DNA of 64,000 nucleotides from contig QNGE01001292.1 in NCBI GenBank assembly GCA_008508345.1, forward strand, positions 100,583-164,582, given 5' to 3'. The notes beneath the pieces were generated by a model. It searched no databases, was not told the origin of the DNA, and was given only the letters and a program-made list of their open reading frames with translations. Made by a program: the position numbers and the translations under genes. Shown one piece after another: positions 59,501 through 64,000 of the stretch; position 1 is the first letter of the stretch; each line of letters starts with the position of its first letter. The stretch is from Paragonimus westermani. Taxonomy: Eukaryota; Platyhelminthes; Trematoda; Plagiorchiida; Troglotrematidae.

Positions 59501-62500
59501 ATGAAAACTCGAGACAGCTAACGCGGCATTCCTATTTGAAAACGGGAAAATTGTAAAAATTCTCAACATCAGCTTGCTTCGAACCAGCGTCAGTGACAGT
59601 GTTCCCAAACGCTTCGAACGAAAAAAATCACTCCGAAAAATCCAAATATATATATTCGAACCTACTTACACGCCCAATTCACTGTCCTATGAAATTCATC
59701 AAGTTATTAAGCAGAGTTACTGCTCAAGCAGGATTCCTTGATCACTTCGTGTAAGGATCCACTAGCGTCACCGATTAGCACCGAACTATTGCTACTTGTA
59801 AGTAATTCTGCAGGCTTGATAAATTAGATTTCCAATTGCGAAAAATGTGGAATTTGGCTAGATGCGAATGGAGTTTGTTCAGACCTAGCTTTTTGCAATC
59901 CATATGATTCACCAACATAATTCTTTGGTAAAACGGTATTTGTTCTTCAAAGGGAAGCTGATCTAGCTATCGCTTCTATGGTGGATAGTTCAGCGTCTAA
60001 CTAACGTCTGTAAGAGTTCCCACTTTAGTCTGTCTTGAACAAAACGAGTTTTGTCTGAGTGTGTACGCCGGTGACAAATAGTCCAGCGTTAGATGAATAT
60101 AAGGTCACATACGCGTAAAAGCCATCTTCTCCAGATTCGAAAATGGCCGGCATAATTGGCTGGTGCAAGCCACTTCGTAGAGCAATGGCTTAAACTGGCT
60201 GACATTAGTGTGAGCGACTCCACCGACCTCGTAGAGGGCTTAAACACAAAAGGTCAAACGTTGCAGCAAACCACAGCGCCCACACGGATTTTCGAAAGCA
60301 ACTTACTCGAACAGAGACAATCGTACCATTCAGTCCATGTTATGCCAACAAAATGTCAACCGTTCATAATGCGTGTAGGCGGATATATTCACTCTGTACG
60401 GTTAACCGGAAGGTAAAAGTACACTCGTTCACGTACACATTTACACTCTGACTAGACTGACGATTCGTACTGAACATGCTTGGACGATCTAACGCAAGAA
60501 TTGATACAATCGCCATGAACCCAAGCACTGCTGGAAAAAATCCATCTTCTAACCAACACTCCGATTCGTGAAATACAACTGATAACACCGCGTAGACATT
60601 CAGTCCGCAGCTGTCACAACTCTGAAGACTCAAACGTGCGAGTGGTTTGCCCAAATAGGTTGTGAAGCATCGGGTATACGAGTCTAAAACTAAAGGATAT
60701 GCCCTATATCTTCTGGTAGGTTCTTGAAGCAAATTTGTCACTTAGCATCCATAGATATTCTTCCGCGACCTCAGCTCATCGCCTCGGAATACGATATTAT
60801 CTCCAAGAATTCCATGGAGGCCAATTTTTATCCCAATAACTTTATTTCATTAAAAGAGATATTGCAAAACTTCATAATTAAAAAGTGTATGAGTTGGAAC
60901 AGACTACTGCACGTAATGTGGGATTAAATTTCATCCAAATTAAAAGTAAACAAACTCAATGTAAGTGAAAGGACGACATTTTTGCTCGGTTATCGACTAG
61001 GTTTGCAGACTACTTTTGAAGTTTTGGTGCAGGTTTGAACCTAATTTTCAACAAAATGGAATATCGTTCAAAGTTTTACATGAATTAACTACTAGCTTTA
61101 CGAAGTTACATTTGTTACGTTACCAGCTTAAAAAACATTATCCAACCAGGTATCGCTATGCTACAAATTCGAATGAGATGTGTTAGTAAGGAAGTCTGTC
61201 GTTTGAGAGATGTCATAGTTGAACAGACCAAGGAGTAAACGTGGCAGTTAGGTGAAGCTCGACACAGGACATTACATTGAGTCAATTTATTTCGCCAGGT
61301 TGTTCATTACCACTAACCAAAAGAAGTGTTGTTTCAGTTTGCACACTTGTCCAACTTTGACAAAATCTAATCTGAAGGTCTGTCGAGTCAGGCCTAATAT
61401 TCCCCACAGTGCGGCATCCCATTAGCCAACATTTTCAGTACCATAGGCAATATGTATAATTTATTAATTTCGGTTAGCTCAATTTGCACCAAACTGGGAC
61501 TGTTCACGAAAAAGTGTTGTTCTACGTGCTTCCTTTCAATTGATGTGCAGAAATTCCAACCGTTATCTAGTAGAATCAGAAAACTACACCAACACAATAA
61601 ATTCCGGTTTCAATGAGAAACGCGGTACGGTACACAGGAATTGGTTCACTAATACTGTGCTGTAGCACGGTTGATAACAAAATGTCTTTGTTTGAGTATG
61701 GTGCCTCACATTAATGCAAACCGAATGAAATATCCGAAACTCAATGTTGCTTCTAGCTCGTCTCGAGGAAGACAAATGCGTCATGTTTCTTGACGCGTTT
61801 ATGACCCAACACAATAGACACGGGCTTCAAAAGAACTTCCAGGGCAGCTGGGTAATCGGTCCGGTCACCGATCGGGTGAAAACTGGCAACAACTAAATTA
61901 CTTCCAGGTTTTTAACCTGTATATCAATGAATAATCAGACTGGCATGAGTCGTTCGACTGACATTCTCTTACGGAAGTGTATACTGTAACTTTTGAATAA
62001 ACTGTGCTTTTCTTCTTAAGTGTGTTACGTATAACAGAACAATATTTGAAAGAATATCCCTAACCTACTCACGTGATACGGGAAATTTCGATCTCGAGCA
62101 CCTTATGTGACATGACTGGTTTTCCTTAGTAACTTACAGTTAGGAGCAGTCAGTGCGTGATAGCCCAAACAAGATCATCTCGCGACTCAGTGTTTCAACC
62201 CAGCGATATTTGAAGTGTTCCAAATACCACCATTTCACCGTTCTGTCTAAGTCCCATATGAAAGATAAACGTATTCCACGAAGGTTTACTTTAGACGCTG
62301 ATCTCAGTGACCAGATTGAAGAGCACTTAGATGGTTTTGGAATTTTAGGGAAAACTTTTGAAACCAAATTTATTTATGAAAACTGCATCTGAGTGGATGA
62401 AAGGTTTTGTTGGTGGAAAAATCTCTTGACAAGTGTTTGAAGAAAGAATTTTACGGGTGAAATAATTATGTAGATCAATACACGCCTTCTGGTGTTTATG

Positions 62501-64000
62501 TTACGATTACGCGAACCGGAAAAAGACTCGTTTCCAACTTACCACATCTTGCTCAGAGGTACGCTGCAGGATGGACTCAACTTTCTTACAAAAGTCTAAC
62601 GGTGGAAGTGGCTACTCAGACAGAATTACCGAATGCAACTAGAGTGCATTGTGACATCCCCACTACCGTTGTCTTGGAGACGTTCATTTCAAACTCCTTC
62701 TTTCCGAATAAATCACTTCAGACAAATCATTGAATTGAGTGTTGCAGTTGTGTTCCCCGAAATTATTGTCGAACTACTCGGCGCCTGTGCTAATGAATTG
62801 AAGTGTATTCAGATTGGGAGTGGATCTGTAATCACTCGAGACATTTGCTAGTAATAGCTCCTGTAGCCACAGCTTCCTCGATCTTGTTTCATTCTTTTGC
62901 TACATTTTTATATTCCTGTTCTAAAACCGAGTAAACGCATCATCATGTTAGCCTTAGGTGTGACAATCATACCATTCATTAGGGCCAACGCCTTTCAGCA
63001 AGTAATATCCCTCTGCGACCTATTATTTATTAAACCCCGCAGTTCATAATGACCAAACCTGAACATTTTTATGAAATTCACAGTCTCTGTCTCAGTAACA
63101 CCTAATTCTCCAGGGTTCCAACGCTGTGTAGGAAAAGCGGTCGAAAATTTCCAACTAGGCCAGAATCCCGGGTTTAAAACTGGTTTATTATGACAGTTTG
63201 AAGCAAGGTGTAGGTAATGCTAGGTTTATAAATCCCTTCATCACTGACGTCAAAACGACTTGACTGATTGTACTCGTATTTTTTTCCAGTGCCTAATGAA
63301 TACAGTAGTTGTGACCATTCAAAAAGGGTGTGTTTCATCACACACTTAGAAGTTTTCAACAAAATTCAAGCGCGAAATGATGGAACTTTCAGTTAGACAT
63401 TGTTCGAACTTGCCTGAGTCTTTCCCACCAATGTAAACTTCTTATCAATTCGCCCCCAAAAGGATTCACAAGTCAAATGCTCCCTCTCTTGGGGCATGTC
63501 ATTAGTGTACATTATTGTATCCAATTCCACTTATAACAATACAATGTACTAATGACTTGTTATAGCCGGAACAAACCCTAAACCGTGGACTACCTTCGCC
63601 AAAGAGCACGTCGGAAACTGACATGAATTCAAAAACTGAAACTGGACATGAGCAATACTCAATTGTTTCTGTGTGAAAATACGGTGTGTTTATTCTAATG
63701 ACACTTCATTGTTAACGTCACCCAAAGAAGGACTGGAATGAAACGTCTTTATGTTTGCTGACTGTAAGATTGATTTTACCGCGAATGAGTTGAAGGGGAA
63801 CGTTGCAAGATAAGGGACAAACAATTGACAAATTAACCGTAGTCTGTTTTGCCACAACTTGACAAACACACCCCTCATCTGCAACCTGTTTCTTATTAAA
63901 GCATACACTATCAAATTCACAAACTGCAATTGACAGAATAACGTGATCGTTCCAGCTAGCATACGACAAACAACTTAAAGGACCTGCACCCGAAGTCCTC
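56576..64000. other. No recognisable gene; two weak exon candidates and one small inverted repeat
   Basis: A 125-codon minus-strand frame at 60364-60741 includes a Cys-rich segment and a hydrophobic stretch (FFPAVLGFMAIVSILAL). A 70-codon minus-strand frame at 58077-58289 ends at a possible donor (GTAGGA). Neither shows a domain I can name. An imperfect 20-base inverted repeat lies at 63500-63554. No transposon domain is seen. Confidence 0.45.
63500..63554. repeat. Imperfect inverted repeat of about 20 bases
   Basis: CATTAGTGTACATTATTGTAT pairs with the reverse complement of the segment ending AATGTACTAATG, apart from small gaps, around a loop of about 14 bases. No element is attached. Confidence 0.45.

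Overview
This window looks like repeat-rich, gene-poor DNA from an animal nuclear genome. My best guess is a flatworm, possibly a digenean fluke. The reasons are eukaryotic retroelement families throughout, no bacterial-style gene packing, no open frame longer than about 165 codons, and a run of N joining two assembled pieces. A tRNA-derived SINE carrying a hammerhead ribozyme recalls the schistosome Sm-alpha family. The taxon is an inference; no host gene was identified with certainty.

Layout. 1-6 kb: nothing recognised. About 6.1-6.5 kb: the 3' end of a Penelope-like element (PLE, a retroelement with reverse transcriptase plus GIY-YIG endonuclease), followed by a hammerhead-like RNA motif. 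12.1-21.8 kb: four broken PLE copies, the first two tail to tail, the last nearly full length. 26.4-27.8 kb: a broken RTE-type LINE on the minus strand. 31.3-33.3 kb: a 199-base gap flanked by two apparently identical 935-base segments, almost certainly an unmerged assembly overlap. It carries a possible membrane-protein exon and the end of a SINE. 33.2, 35.6, 38.9 and 56.4 kb: four copies of the hammerhead SINE. 43.5 kb: a separate tRNA-like sequence. 48.1-48.5 kb: another PLE 3' fragment. 50.0-50.3 kb: a 59-base dispersed repeat beside a 69-bp hairpin. 55.6-55.9 kb: a weak Ty3/gypsy reverse transcriptase relic.

The most interesting system is the SINE. It has a Pol III-type A box and B box at its 5' end and a type I hammerhead ribozyme in its body. 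In two copies every core nucleotide is intact, the inner stem I is perfectly paired, and stem III is a short palindrome that could let two transcripts pair and cleave as a dimer. Two other copies show stages of decay. The retroelement coding regions are relics: stops, frameshifts and changed catalytic residues are visible, although one PLE still keeps its YVDD motif. Translations and alignments were read by eye, so element edges are approximate.
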